NCBI GenBank assembly: GCA_030741055.1
Contig: JASLWC010000004.1
Coordinates: 1 to 46,083 of the forward strand
Origin: Prochlorococcaceae cyanobacterium ETNP18_MAG_14
GTDB lineage: Bacteria > Cyanobacteriota > Cyanobacteriia > PCC-6307 > Cyanobiaceae
Direction of reading: 5' to 3'
DNA: 46,083 nucleotides
Shown: positions 31,201 to 41,548 of the stretch, in pieces
Layout: each line of letters starts with the position of its first letter
Numbering within the stretch: position 1 is the first letter of the stretch
Notes under the pieces: model-generated
What the model was told of the DNA's origin: nothing
Databases searched by the model: none
What the model saw: the letters and a program-made list of their open reading frames with translations, nothing else
Program-made: the position numbers and the translations under genes

Positions 31201-31481
31201 GCATCGATGATTCCATCGGGCAGTAGATCGTGTTCGCTTAGCCAGGCACGCAGATCGTCTGGGTTGAGGGTGAAGGGATGGAGTGCAGGAGTTGCACCGG
31301 GTCCTGCCGGTGTAGCAACTCGCCAGGTGTCTGCCCACACCAGGAGGGCAGGACGACCAGAGCTGGTCGGAGTACGGATGGCTGGTAGCCAGGTGGCGTG
31401 CAGCAGGCTCATGGCCGCGACGCAAAAAGGATGCGTTGGGTTTCTTGGAGAAGGAGTGCACTGCCGATCAACGGCAACCAC
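28209..31481 (-). CDS. SNF2-family DEAD/DEAH helicase; likely true start at internal MSLLHATWLP
   Basis: DDMGLGKTIQ, DEAQAIKN, LTGTPVENR, QATDRAYRIGQ. Confidence 0.95.
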   Translation of the reverse strand: MVAVDRQCTPSPRNPTHPFCVAAMSLLHATWLPAIRTPTSSGRPALLVWADTWRVATPAGPGATPALHPFTLNPDDLRAWLSEHDLLPDGIIDATACLTLPSRTVKPRSKTKTTSAKSDNDEVHASGWTGLPLQAGEPIPKQTEWWPWQVEGLAVEPAAATAWLSKLPLSGNHPDLADELRWWSHLQRWALSMIARGRWLPQVELSRGEGYPHRARWVPLLNREDDRRRLEDLAARLPLVATCALPWREPTGRRSNRMTRLRPEAMRAANPVASCRPRSGRLRVASLLEDLIDAQLRIGFEANTQELDPLLTAWQEALASDTGVINLSDEEAERLATASNHWREGVAGNVAPARACMELFTPAEGEDLWELRFALQAEADPTLKVPAATAWAAGPQVLQLGEIRVEHPGEVLLEGMGRALTVFAPIERGLDSATPETMQLTPAEAFVLVRTAATQLRDVGVGVELPASLSGGLASRLGLAIKAELSERSRGFTLGETLDWSWELMIGGVTLTLRELERLASKRSPLVNHKGAWIELRPNDLKHAEVFCSANPGLSLDDALRLTATEGDTLMRLPVHRFEAGPRLQSVLEQYHQQKAPDPLPAPEGFCGQLRPYQERGLGWLAFLHRFDQGACLADDMGLGKTIQLLAFLQHLKTEQELKRPVLLIAPTSVLTNWKREALAFTPELNVKEHYGPRRPSNPAALQKALKGFNLVLTSYGLLQRDSELLETVDWQGVVIDEAQAIKNPNAKQSQAARDIARPDKTNRFRIALTGTPVENRVSELWAMMDFLNPRVLGEEDFFRQRYRLPIERYGDMASLRDLKGRVGPFILRRLKTDKAIISDLPEKVELSEWVGLSKEQSVLYRKTVDETLEAIARAPRGQRHGKVLGLLTRLKQICNHPALALKEQTVEKGFMERSAKLLRMEEILEEVIEAGDRALLFTQFAEWGHLLQAYLQQRWRFEVPFLHGSTSKTERQAMVDRFQEDPRGPQLFLLSLKAGGVGLNLTRASHVFHVDRWWNPAVENQATDRAYRIGQANRVMVHKFITSGSVEEKIDRMIREKSRLAEDIIGSGEDWLGGLGVSQLRELVALEDN

Positions 31482-31748
31482 CCCTGAAGTAGTTCCACCT
31501 CTAATGATGCCAGGGCATCGGTCCCCAAGTCATGGAGCAAGCTGCAGCCTTAGAAATAGATGGCCAAATCCAGCAATAAGAGCCTGCTTAACAGGCCTTC
31601 ATTAAAGGTTTACCAGTGGGGAGCATCCCAGCGGAGGCAAGCGCCTCTGGGCTTGATCTAACCGGTGGTTTGAGTTGGCAGCCAATGTCATGTTGAGGAT
31701 CAAAGGCGATCATGGCTGGTGGATCTTTGTCCTAAGCCCGATTTCTTC

Positions 31749-34427
31749 ATGGCCGTTGCAAGATCGTTGCGTGCTGATCAGTCGCGACCTCGCACTGGGG
31801 CAGAGATTCGGAGTGCTTTTTTAGCGTTTTTTGCTGAGCGAGATCATCAGATAATCCCTAGTGCCTCGCTGGTACCAGAAGACCCCACGGTGCTACTGAC
31901 AATTGCCGGCATGCTGCCGTTTAAGCCCGTGTTCATGGGTAAAGCGGAACGCCCTGCCCCGCGCGCTACCAGTAGCCAGAAGTGTATTCGTACTAATGAC
32001 ATTGAGAACGTGGGCCGCACAGCAAGGCATCACACGTTTTTTGAGATGCTTGGTAATTTCTCTTTTGGTGATTATTTCAAGCAGCAGGCGATTGAGTGGG
32101 CTTGGGAGCTGAGTACGGAGATTTTCGGACTGAATGCAAAGAATTTGGTGGTGAGTGTTTTCCGTGAGGACGATGAGGCTGAGACCATTTGGCGCGATGT
32201 GGTTGGGGTGAACCCCAAGCGAATCATTCGCATGGATGAGGCTGATAATTTCTGGGCTTCAGGGCCGACAGGTCCCTGTGGACCATGTTCAGAGATTTAT
32301 TACGACTTCAAGCCAACGCTGGGTGATAAAGAGATCGATCTCGAGGACGACAGCCGTTTCATCGAGTTCTACAACCTGGTGTTCATGCAATACAACCGCG
32401 ATGCTGAGGGCAAACTAACTCCGCTCGCGAATCGCAACATTGATACCGGCATGGGTCTAGAGCGTATGGCTCAGATTCTTCAGGAAGTTCCTAATAACTA
32501 TGAAACCGATATTATTTATCCGCTGATTGAGACAGCTGCTGGTTTAGCGGGGCTCGATTATCAAAAGCTTGGCGAAAAGGAGAAGACAAGTCTCAAAGTG
32601 ATCGGCGATCACAGCCGCGCGATTACGCACTTGATTTGTGATGGCGTGACCGCGAGCAATCTTGGCCGCGGCTACATCATGAGGCGTTTGCTGCGCCGGG
32701 TAGTGCGTCATGGGCGTCTGCTCGGGATTGAGAAGCCTTTTCTGCCGGTAATGGGGGAAGCGGCGATTGCCTTGATGGCGGAGGCTTATCCCCAGCTGGA
32801 GGCACGTAGGGAGGTCATTCTTGCGGAACTGGATCGGGAGGAGGCCCGTTTCCTGGAAACTTTGGAACGTGGCGAAAAGCTATTGGCCGATGTTTTGCTC
32901 GCTAAGCCCAAGATGATTTCTGGTGCCCAGGCCTTTGAGCTGTACGACACCTATGGCTTTCCTTTGGAGCTCACCGAGGAAATTGCTGAGGAAAATGGTC
33001 TGAGTGTTGACGTTCAAGGCTTTGAGCTGGCGATGGACGAACAACGTCGACGGGCCAAAGCCGCTGCTGTGAGCATTGACCTCACATTGCAAGGAGCTAT
33101 CGAGCAGATGGCAGCTGATTTAGAGGCCACCAGCTTCAAAGGTTATTTGGTTTTGGATCATCCCAGCTGTGTCTTGGCCTTAGTAGTGAATGGGGAGTCG
33201 GCCGAGCAAGCCAGCGCTGGTGACAGTGTGCAGATCGTGTTGGATACAACCCCTTTCTACGGTGAAAGCGGCGGTCAGGTGGGTGATCGTGGTGTGCTCT
33301 TTGGTGAAGGATCTGGTGGCGATGGAGTGATTGTGACTGTTGACGATGTGAGTCGTAATCGCAGTGTGTTTGTTCATTTTGGTCGCATTGAGCGCGGCAC
33401 ATTGGCCGTCGGTGAACTGGTCAATGCTCAGGTGGATCGGGCTTGCCGTCGCAGTGTTCAGGCGCATCACACCGCAACTCATCTATTGCAGGCGGCACTA
33501 AAGCAGGTAGTTGACTCGGGTATCGCTCAGGCAGGTTCCCTGGTGGACTTCGATCGCTTGCGTTTCGACTTCCATTGTTCGCGAGCCGTTACCACCGCTG
33601 AGCTAGAGCAGATCGAAATTTTGATCAACGGATGGATCACGGAAGCTCATGATCTGAATGTTGAGGAGATGTCTATCGACAAGGCCAAGGCTGCTGGCGC
33701 CGTGGCGATGTTTGGTGAGAAGTATGCCGATGTGGTGCGAGTTGTGGATGTGCCAGGTGTGTCGATGGAACTCTGCGGTGGAACCCATGTGGCCAACACA
33801 GCTGAGATTGGTTTATTCAAGATTGTTGCTGAGAGCAGTGTGGCTGCCGGAATTAGGCGGATTGAGGCGGTGGCTGGTCCGGCGGTGCTGGCTTATCTCA
33901 ATGAGCGTGATGCTGTGGTGAAGCGGCTTGCAGAGCGCTTCAAGGTTCAGCCCGGTGAGATCGTTGAGCGGGTGATGGCTCTCCAGGATGAACTAAAGGA
34001 TGTCAATAAAGCTCTTGGATCAGCGAGGGCAGAGTTAGCGCTTGCTAAAGCAGTTGCCCTTGCTGGTCAGGCCGAAGCCGTTGGCAGTAGGCAGCTGTTG
34101 GTTTCTCGTCTTGACGGTGTAGATGGTGCGGGCTTACAGAATGCGGCTCAGGGTTTATTGGATCAATTGGGGGATGGGGCTGCTGTGGTGGTTGGAGGTT
34201 TGCCTAACCCCTCAGATCTTGGCAAGGTGATTTTGGTGGCGGCTTTTAGTGATGACGTCATTGCGACAGGTCTGAAGGCTGGTCAGTTCATCGGTGCTAT
34301 CGCCAAGCGTTGTGGCGGCGGCGGTGGTGGGCGCCCAAACCTGGCCCAGGCCGGGGGGCGAGATGGAGTAGCCCTCGATGGTGCATTGGCGGCGGCAAAG
34401 CTTGAGCTAAAGCAAGCTTTGACCTGA
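31749..34427 (+). CDS. alaS: Alanyl-tRNA synthetase
   Basis: [51 protein letters not shown]1 C-terminus. Confidence 0.98.
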   Translation: MAVARSLRADQSRPRTGAEIRSAFLAFFAERDHQIIPSASLVPEDPTVLLTIAGMLPFKPVFMGKAERPAPRATSSQKCIRTNDIENVGRTARHHTFFEMLGNFSFGDYFKQQAIEWAWELSTEIFGLNAKNLVVSVFREDDEAETIWRDVVGVNPKRIIRMDEADNFWASGPTGPCGPCSEIYYDFKPTLGDKEIDLEDDSRFIEFYNLVFMQYNRDAEGKLTPLANRNIDTGMGLERMAQILQEVPNNYETDIIYPLIETAAGLAGLDYQKLGEKEKTSLKVIGDHSRAITHLICDGVTASNLGRGYIMRRLLRRVVRHGRLLGIEKPFLPVMGEAAIALMAEAYPQLEARREVILAELDREEARFLETLERGEKLLADVLLAKPKMISGAQAFELYDTYGFPLELTEEIAEENGLSVDVQGFELAMDEQRRRAKAAAVSIDLTLQGAIEQMAADLEATSFKGYLVLDHPSCVLALVVNGESAEQASAGDSVQIVLDTTPFYGESGGQVGDRGVLFGEGSGGDGVIVTVDDVSRNRSVFVHFGRIERGTLAVGELVNAQVDRACRRSVQAHHTATHLLQAALKQVVDSGIAQAGSLVDFDRLRFDFHCSRAVTTAELEQIEILINGWITEAHDLNVEEMSIDKAKAAGAVAMFGEKYADVVRVVDVPGVSMELCGGTHVANTAEIGLFKIVAESSVAAGIRRIEAVAGPAVLAYLNERDAVVKRLAERFKVQPGEIVERVMALQDELKDVNKALGSARAELALAKAVALAGQAEAVGSRQLLVSRLDGVDGAGLQNAAQGLLDQLGDGAAVVVGGLPNPSDLGKVILVAAFSDDVIATGLKAGQFIGAIAKRCGGGGGGRPNLAQAGGRDGVALDGALAAAKLELKQALT

Positions 34428-34480
34428 GCTTTTATAAGTTATGAATGAGAGCTTTTCTAAGTTCTTGATTATTGACGGCT

Positions 34481-34506
34481 CTAGTTCAAATTTGAATTGG
34501 AACTAG
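34481..34506. terminator. Near-perfect inverted repeat downstream of alaS, possible terminator
   Basis: CTAGTTCAAATT-TG-AATTGGAACTAG, 11 of 12 pairs. Confidence 0.35.
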
Positions 34507-34811
34507 TTTCCATATTGAGGCAATAAAAGATATGCGATGGGGTATGGAGAGCTGGATTTTTGAAGGATATAGTTGATGGCCTGCACGTATGCTATGTACT
34601 ATAGATTGGCAATTTTCTCTGTCAACTTAGAACCAGTGAGAAAATTGTCTTGAGATAAATTAACCCGCTTGAAATTATGTCTCTTGGTAGGCGAATTACT
34701 ATCTATCGAGATAGAGCGTGATGAGTTTTGAGTGGATCTGTGGAGGTATTGCTTTGACGCTTAAAGTCCAGCACGGCCTAATTCTTGTTTATAAATAACT
34801 GATGGCGTTAG

Positions 34812-35381
34812 CTATTTATTCTTTTTGTAGAGCTGTTTGAGTTGCTGCGCAGTGTTTGAAATGTAGTGGTGGTTCAGACTTTTTAAGTCTTCGAGCACTT
34901 TGTCCAATAACATATCTTCTCCTTTGCATGCTGCATTAATACCATCAAGTAGCAATGTGATTCCTTTGTTGACATTGTGGACACGCTCACTTACTAAAGA
35001 AAGAAGTTCGATCAGTAGCTCGGAGTCATAGATCAGTGCCTTGAGTAGATCGTCACCGTTGATTTGGAGCAGTTCGGCTGGCCCATCGACAACGCGTACG
35101 TCAGTGGAGTTGGTGCCATCACCGAATAGGCCCATTTCCCCGAAAACTGCTTCGGCTTCAACGACAGTCAGTGTGTGCGGTGATTGACTTTGGTGTTGGA
35201 TCTGAATCGCCACTTTTCCCCGAGTGAGTAGAAGCAGGTGTTCAGCTGGTGCATCTTGTTTGAGGAGCAGCTCTCCTTGCTTGGCATACACGCTTGTGGG
35301 TTGGAGTTCCTTGGCGTGGGACGCCAGCAGCAACTTCAGTCGCTCGAGGACTCGCTGAAGTTGAGGTTCTTGCTCCCACAT
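34812..35381 (-). CDS. Cyclic nucleotide-binding-domain protein without a recognisable HTH
   Basis: LLKQDAPAEHLLLLTRGKVAIQIQ...EAVFGEMGLFGDGTNSTDVRVVDGPAELLQI. Confidence 0.85.
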   Translation of the reverse strand: MWEQEPQLQRVLERLKLLLASHAKELQPTSVYAKQGELLLKQDAPAEHLLLLTRGKVAIQIQHQSQSPHTLTVVEAEAVFGEMGLFGDGTNSTDVRVVDGPAELLQINGDDLLKALIYDSELLIELLSLVSERVHNVNKGITLLLDGINAACKGEDMLLDKVLEDLKSLNHHYISNTAQQLKQLYKKNK

Positions 35382-35583
35382 TGGTACTTTGGTTGTTTGT
35401 TCTCATGTTGCTTGTAGAGGAGCCTTTGGTCCACTAAGAGATCTGGTGTTTACTTGAGAAAAGTTGCTTTAGCATCCTCAAATGCAAGCTTTTTGAAGGA
35501 TTAGTCTTGACTCCTTGCTGTCACTTCAAGCTATCTGAATGGCATATCTGTATTAGCATTCAATAATTAAAAAAATAATTGGA

Positions 35584-36279
35584 ATGACTGTTTTCAGTGC
35601 TGAGCAGTTGCAGGCGTTGCAATTGTTCTCAGCCATAAAGCTTGATTACTGTGTGCAACTACTGGATCGCCATCTTGAAGCGAGTTATGGGGCAGAACAG
35701 GTTTTCGTGATGGAGCAGGATTGGGGTGAAACGGTGTTCTTGCTGTGTTCAGGCATGGCGAAAGTTCGTACTTATACAGCTGATGGTGATGAAGTGGTGA
35801 TGTCCGTGTTGGGAGCTGGAGATGTGTTTGGTGAGATGGCTGTTCTTGATGCAGCACCGCGATCTGCCGATGTTGTAGCCCTAACGCCAGTGAGACTGCT
35901 GAAGTTGAGAGCGGCACCTTTCGTGGCGTTGCTTGGTAAGGAAGTGGGTTTTGCACTTGCCCTCGCGCAGCTTGAGGCGTCTCGCTTGCGGGATCTAAAT
36001 CAGCGTTTTGCAATTCAGACTAGTGATGCAACCACTCGCTTACTCAATGCATTGGCCTATTTGGCCCGCAAGAGCTCTGTTGCTGATGACTCTAAAGGAG
36101 AGATTCCTTCGCTGGCCCAAAAGGAGCTTGGTCTTATGGCAGGTTTATCCAGAGAGACGGCCTCTCGAATATTGAGCAAGCTGCGGAGTCGCGGAGTGTT
36201 GGAAGAGGTGGATGGGTGTTTACGCTTGCTTGACTTGCAGCCACTTATCAAACGGGGATTGTTGCCACCTGGGTCTTAG
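35584..36279 (+). CDS. Crp/Fnr-family transcriptional regulator
   Basis: cNMP fold (GDVFGEMAVLDAAPRSADVVAL) plus HTH (LAQKELGLMAGLSRETASRILSKLRSRGVL). Confidence 0.93.
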   Translation: MTVFSAEQLQALQLFSAIKLDYCVQLLDRHLEASYGAEQVFVMEQDWGETVFLLCSGMAKVRTYTADGDEVVMSVLGAGDVFGEMAVLDAAPRSADVVALTPVRLLKLRAAPFVALLGKEVGFALALAQLEASRLRDLNQRFAIQTSDATTRLLNALAYLARKSSVADDSKGEIPSLAQKELGLMAGLSRETASRILSKLRSRGVLEEVDGCLRLLDLQPLIKRGLLPPGS

Positions 36280-36464
36280 CGTTTGATACCGGTAGCGAAC
36301 TGAATTTATTCAGCTAAAAATGCTTTCAGCTATAGCTGCTCATTGAATTCTTTTGGTGCCAATAGGCTGCTTAGTTGCTCGCATTAGATTCTTCTTTTGA
36401 TCGATAAATATGTTTTCACTGCCGTCACTTAACCTATCTATATGCGAGTAGTCATGAGCTTTTA

Positions 36465-38408
36465 TCATTGTAGATATGTAGTCTGCCGCAGGCTGGCTTC
36501 TAGGTGATCCATAAGTCGGCATGCATCATTGATTTTTAGTTCGCCTTGCTGAATAGCAACTTCGCTTGCTATACGCAATCGCTCTAATAGCAGCTCTGGG
36601 TTGTGCTCCATAGCTTTGAGTACGTCGGAATTTGTGTTACCTCGAACGACGTGGTCCACCTGGTAGCCACCACCAGGTGCCAGTCTGATGTGCACCGCAT
36701 TTGTGCTGCCGAACAGGTTGTGCAGATTTCCCATGACCTCTTGGTAAGCACCTCCGAGAAACATGCCAATCATGTAAGCCTCTCCTTTATGGAGGTTATG
36801 AAGTTCCAGAAGAGGTTTGCTCTGCCCGTCTCCGATAAAGCGAGCCAGTTTGCCGTCGGAGTCGCATGTGAGGTCAGCGAAGTGACCTAGTCGAGTGGGC
36901 TCTTCATTCAGACGGTGAATCGGCATGATTGGAAATAGTTGTTCGATCGCCCAGGTGTCTGGCGCTGAACGAAATATCGAGAGGTTTGCGTAGTAGGTGC
37001 TGGCCAGCACGGCTTTGAGATCCCGCAGGTCATCTGGAATCGTTGTGCTGCAAACCAATCGGCTCATAATTGCTTCGGCGCAAGCCCATGTGAGCTGTTC
37101 CGCCATTACTCGCTCAGGCAGACTCATATAACCCAGGCGGAAGGCGGCTAGTGCATCGTCTTTGAATTTGACAGCATCGTTCCATGCTTCCTGCAGATAC
37201 GATCCGTCAGCATCGGGTCCATTTGCAGTTGCCATAATTACTGCAAGTGTCTCCCTAAGGTTGCGAACGGTGAGAGGTTCATCTTCTGTTTGTTTGGGGA
37301 CAATGCCTGGAACAGCTCCAGCACCCAATACATCGAAAACGAGAATGGAGAAGTGGCTGGCGATCGCGCGCCCACTTTCACTGACAAGGATTGGCATGTC
37401 GATACCGTGCGGTTCACAGCATTCACGCACCGTTGCAACTACGTCATTGGCATAGTTCTGCAGTGTGTAGTTGGTGGATGCTGCGCTAGCGGTGCGGCTG
37501 CCGTCGTAGTCGACTCCTAACCCACCACCTACGTCTAGGTAGCCCATTGGGGCTCCTAGCTTGGTGAGTTCTACGTAAAGTTGTCCTGCCTCTTGCAGTG
37601 CGTCTTTGAGTACGGCGATGTCGTTGATTTGACTGCCAATGTGGAAGTGCATGAGGCGCAGATCGCCGAGTAGATCGGCTTCTCGCAGTGCTTCAACTGT
37701 TGACAGCAGATCCGGCACTGAGAGGCCAAACTTGGCGTGCTCCCCCACTGAGCTGCCCCATCGCCCGGTGCTGCGAGTCGTTAGCTTTGCTCGTACACCG
37801 ATTATTGGTGCAGCCCCGATCTCACGGCTGGAACGAATAATTCGCTCTACTTCATCGGGTTGCTCAATGACTACTACAGGTTGACGACCAAGCCTGCGTG
37901 CCAAGATTGCGGTCTCTATATAGCGTTGATCTTTATAGCCGTTACAGATTAGCAATGCCTCAGGGTCGTTGACTAATGAAAGCGCAATTAGAAGCTCGGC
38001 TTTGCTACCCGCTTCAAGCCCAAAGTGCCAGCGGCGTCCACTCTCCACAAGTTGCTCTACTACGTGACGCTGTTGGTTGCATTTCACTGGGAACACGCCC
38101 TGATATCGACCGGAGTAGCCGTACTGGGCAATGGCGTGTTCAAAAGCGCCGTGCAGCCTCTCTAGCCGGTCTTCGAGGATGTCATCGAAGCGGATGAGAA
38201 GTGGCAAGTTAAGGCTGCGGCTCTGCAGTTCCTGCACTAGTTCCACCAGATCGAGGGAACCACCTCGATCGCCGCGAGGCTGCACTAGTACGTGGCCGCG
38301 GGCATTGGTTGAGAAGTAGGGTTCACCCCAGCGATCGAGGCCATAGAGAGCTGCGCTGTTGGCAACGGTCCATGAATTGTTGCCTTGGGTAGGGTCGTCT
38401 ACCGACAT
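36465..38408 (-). CDS. speA: Biosynthetic arginine decarboxylase
   Basis: 647 aa; FPVKCNQQRHVVEQL (PLP Lys), GLEAGSKAEL, MHFHIGSQI, DVGGGLGVDYDGS. Confidence 0.97.
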   Translation of the reverse strand: MSVDDPTQGNNSWTVANSAALYGLDRWGEPYFSTNARGHVLVQPRGDRGGSLDLVELVQELQSRSLNLPLLIRFDDILEDRLERLHGAFEHAIAQYGYSGRYQGVFPVKCNQQRHVVEQLVESGRRWHFGLEAGSKAELLIALSLVNDPEALLICNGYKDQRYIETAILARRLGRQPVVVIEQPDEVERIIRSSREIGAAPIIGVRAKLTTRSTGRWGSSVGEHAKFGLSVPDLLSTVEALREADLLGDLRLMHFHIGSQINDIAVLKDALQEAGQLYVELTKLGAPMGYLDVGGGLGVDYDGSRTASAASTNYTLQNYANDVVATVRECCEPHGIDMPILVSESGRAIASHFSILVFDVLGAGAVPGIVPKQTEDEPLTVRNLRETLAVIMATANGPDADGSYLQEAWNDAVKFKDDALAAFRLGYMSLPERVMAEQLTWACAEAIMSRLVCSTTIPDDLRDLKAVLASTYYANLSIFRSAPDTWAIEQLFPIMPIHRLNEEPTRLGHFADLTCDSDGKLARFIGDGQSKPLLELHNLHKGEAYMIGMFLGGAYQEVMGNLHNLFGSTNAVHIRLAPGGGYQVDHVVRGNTNSDVLKAMEHNPELLLERLRIASEVAIQQGELKINDACRLMDHLEASLRQTTYLQ

Positions 38409-38810
38409 GGAGCACGCAGGCGGATCACTGCGGGGAATGTTCTGGAAATCTAGGAGTGCTTTTGCTTTTGGATCACTTAGGTATCAGAACTTCCTTTGTT
38501 CACTAGTTTTGGGGCTCATTTTAAGAGAGCTTCTCTAAGCAGCCAGAGGCGCTTGTTGTTCGAAGTTGGATTGCCCAGGTGATTTCTTTGCATCAGGCTA
38601 CGGCGCAAAATCAGCAGCACAGTGCTCCGTTTTCAGATTGGCCGCGCGCTCTGAGTTTGCGGCATCTCTTTGGTTGGAAATCTGGATAGAAGGCTGTTTT
38701 GGCAGGACCAAATGTAAGGCGTCGTTCTAGTGGTTAGGCGTATATCAACAAATTTGCTTGCCAAGCGGCAACTCCAGCACGGACGATGGCCCTAATAACT
38801 ACTGATCAAC

Positions 38811-39269
38811 ATGACCGTCGAACGCACCTTTGTTGCCATCAAGCCTGATGGCGTCCAGCGTGGTCTAGTGGGAAAAATTTTGGCTCGCTTTGAACGCAAG
38901 GGTTTCAAGCTGGTTGGCTTAAAGCAGCTCACCCCTAGCCGTGAACTGGCCGGAAAGCATTACGGCGTGCATAGTGAGCGCCCTTTCTTTGCCGGACTTG
39001 TTGATTTCATTACCTCCGGTCCGGTGGTTGCAATGGTCTGGGAAGGTGAGGGTGTGATTGCTAGCGCTCGCAAGTTGATCGGCGCCACCAAGCCCCTGGA
39101 GGCTGAGCCTGGCACCATCCGCGGCGATTTAGCTGTGAACATCGGTCGCAATGTGATCCACGGTTCGGACGGTCCAGATACTGCTCAGTTTGAGATCAAT
39201 CTTTGGTTCTCCTCAGAAGAGCTCAACTCATGGACCCCCTCTGATCAGCAATGGCGTGTAGAGGGCTGA
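38811..39269 (+). CDS. ndk: Nucleoside diphosphate kinase (active-site His in NVIHGSDG)
   Basis: [38 protein letters not shown]. Confidence 0.98.
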   Translation: MTVERTFVAIKPDGVQRGLVGKILARFERKGFKLVGLKQLTPSRELAGKHYGVHSERPFFAGLVDFITSGPVVAMVWEGEGVIASARKLIGATKPLEAEPGTIRGDLAVNIGRNVIHGSDGPDTAQFEINLWFSSEELNSWTPSDQQWRVEG

Positions 39270-39278
39270 GTCCTTTTC

Positions 39279-39308
39279 CCTTGGGGTGTACTTCGGTGCC
39301 CCCTAAGG
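39279..39308. terminator. Hairpin between convergent ndk and C39 transporter, UUCG tetraloop
   Basis: CCTTGGGG(T)GTAC-TTCG-GTGCCCCCTAAGG. Confidence 0.6.
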
Positions 39309-39313
39309 TTTGA

Positions 39314-41536
39314 TTAGGCCACTTCTGCCAAGAGAAGTTGGTATGGAGAATCGTTGATAGCGGCCATTTCTTCATGGCGGCCTTGTTGAACAACTCTGCC
39401 ACTCTCAAGAACCAGGATCAGGTCTGCATCACGGATTGTGCTTAGGCGATGGGCCACGATGATTTGGGTGCAGCCACGGCGTCGAAAGGCTTCGTCTACC
39501 AGGCGCTCTGTTTCGGCATCGAGCGCTGAGGTGGCTTCATCGAGTATCAGGATGCTGGGGTTCTGCACCAAGGCACGAGAAATGTCGAGTCGTTGTCGTT
39601 GACCACCTGAAAGGCTGCGACCTCCTTCGCTTAGCACCGTTTCAAAGCCATCAGGCAGGCCGATAACAGTGTCGAGAATTTGGGCATCTGCTCAGGCTTG
39701 CCGAAGGTCTTGATCTGGAATGTTGTTATTCCAGAGATTGAGGTTTTCGCGAACGCTACATCCATAGAGCTGTACATCTTGTTGAACCATCGCTAGGGAG
39801 CTGACGCTGATCGCTCGCGGGATTTCGCTCAGCGCTATACGGTCGTAAAGGATTTTCCCTTCGGAAGGCATATATAGACCTGCAAGTAGCTTTGCCATTG
39901 TGCTTTTGCCAGAGCCACTACCTCCCACAAAAGCGATCCTTTGGCCGTGTTGGATCGATAGGGATAGGTCATTGATTAGCGGTGGCTTCAGTGGCATATA
40001 GCCGAAGCAAAGGTTTTGAATATCGATTGAGCCTGATAGTCGCTCTCTTCCAGCTTTTCCATCATTCCAGTTCTGTATCTTTGGTGCATTTACAAGTAAT
40101 GGGTCTCGAGGCTGTTCAAGAACATCTTCTAGGCGGAGCACTTCGGCTTCAAAGTCTGGCAGGCTTTGCACGAAGGTAATCACTTTTTCGATTTCAGCTT
40201 TTAGGTTGCCGGCAATTGCTTGGGCTGCCAGCAGCATGCCCAGAGTTAGCTGGCCTTTAATCACCAGGAAAAATCCAATTAACAAAATTGCCACCTCGTT
40301 CAAGGTGGTCATCGCGCTGGGGACCACCTTGATCCTTGCGTTGAGCAGTTGAAGCTTTTGTGTGATATTGATTAGTCAGCTTTGATAACTCGCGTAGCGC
40401 CTGAAAATGTCGTTTTCTATTGCTGCTGCCTTCACAGAGTCGATATCTTGTAAGGCGCCTACCACAACTGCATTGGCTTTTGCTCCATCTTTTTGCAGCT
40501 GTTGACTGGCGTCTTTTTGCACTCGAAGGCTAATTGCTACCACGAGGGCATTGATCCCTGTCGTGACGCCTACTAGTAATCCTAAAATGGGGCTGTATAG
40601 CAAAGTCAGCACCAGGTAAAAAATCAGCAGAACAATGCCGGTGAACATTGGAATTAATTCGCCGCCGATGAATTCGGCAATTCGGGCATTGCTACCGACC
40701 CTGCTGGCTATATCTGATGCGTAGCGTTGGGCGTAATACCGCTCCGGTAAGGCCAGAACTTGGTGTTCAAACTGAGCGGCAAAGCGCCGGGTTAGTCGTC
40801 TCTCCAGGGTGCGCCTACCTACGAGTTGAAGATGTTGTAGAACCACCTGCAGGCTTATGATGATTGCCATGCCCCACAACAATGGCTTTAACCAAGTTAG
40901 GAATTGGTTGCCGATGACCTCATCCATATAGATCTGGAGAAAGATCGGCATCACCAGCTGAGGCAGGATCAACAGCAGCCCTGCCAAAAGAATGAATAGT
41001 GCTCCTCTGGGTTCTAGTTTTAAGCGTTGCCAGACAACCGGCCAGACAGTGGGAGCTCTGCCACCTTTTTGAAAGTCTGGAGTTGGCTCCATCGTGAGCA
41101 CGATGCCGGTGTAACTGTTGTCGAACTCTTCGCGACTCACAGTTCGAGGACCTAGAGCTGGATCATTTAGAGCAACCCGATCACCGATGAAACCCTCGAT
41201 AATAAGAAAGTGGTTGAATTCCCAAAATACGATTACAGGTAGTTTGATTTGCTCTAGAGCCAGCAATCCTTTTTTGAATCCCTTGGCTTCGAGTCCTAGG
41301 CTTTTGGCCGCTAGGAGAAGATTGGCCGCATCGCTACCATCACGTGAGACGCCGCAGAGTTCGCGCAGTTGGGTAAGCGGTACATAACGGCCGTAGTGCT
41401 GGAGCATGATGCTGAGGGAGGCTGCCCCGCATTCAGTGTTTTCCAGTTGCAGCACGGTTGGAGTACGTACCCACTTTTTGCTGAGACGAGCTTGAACGCG
41501 AATCCAGAGTTGACGGCAGAAATGTAGTAGGCCCAT
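39314..41536 (-). pseudogene. C39 peptidase-containing ABC transporter (NHLM/LanT-type) with two in-frame TGA codons (40378-40376 and 39694-39692)
   Basis: N-terminal C39 domain (ENTECGAASL, NHFLIIEG, NDPALG), Walker [31 protein letters not shown]; 741 codons in one frame broken only by two TGAs. Confidence 0.85.
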
Positions 41537-41548
41537 GTCTTTTCTCCG

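Noticed and set aside
36340-36522. 60-aa minus ORF at the speA 3' end
   Set aside because: Overlaps the speA C-terminus in another frame; no features.
39314-41536. TGA as a recoded codon (selenocysteine/Trp)
   Set aside because: No supporting sign in the window: other genes such as flv3 (21149-21147) end with TGA normally, and no SECIS-like element was recognised. Nonsense mutation or sequence error is simpler.
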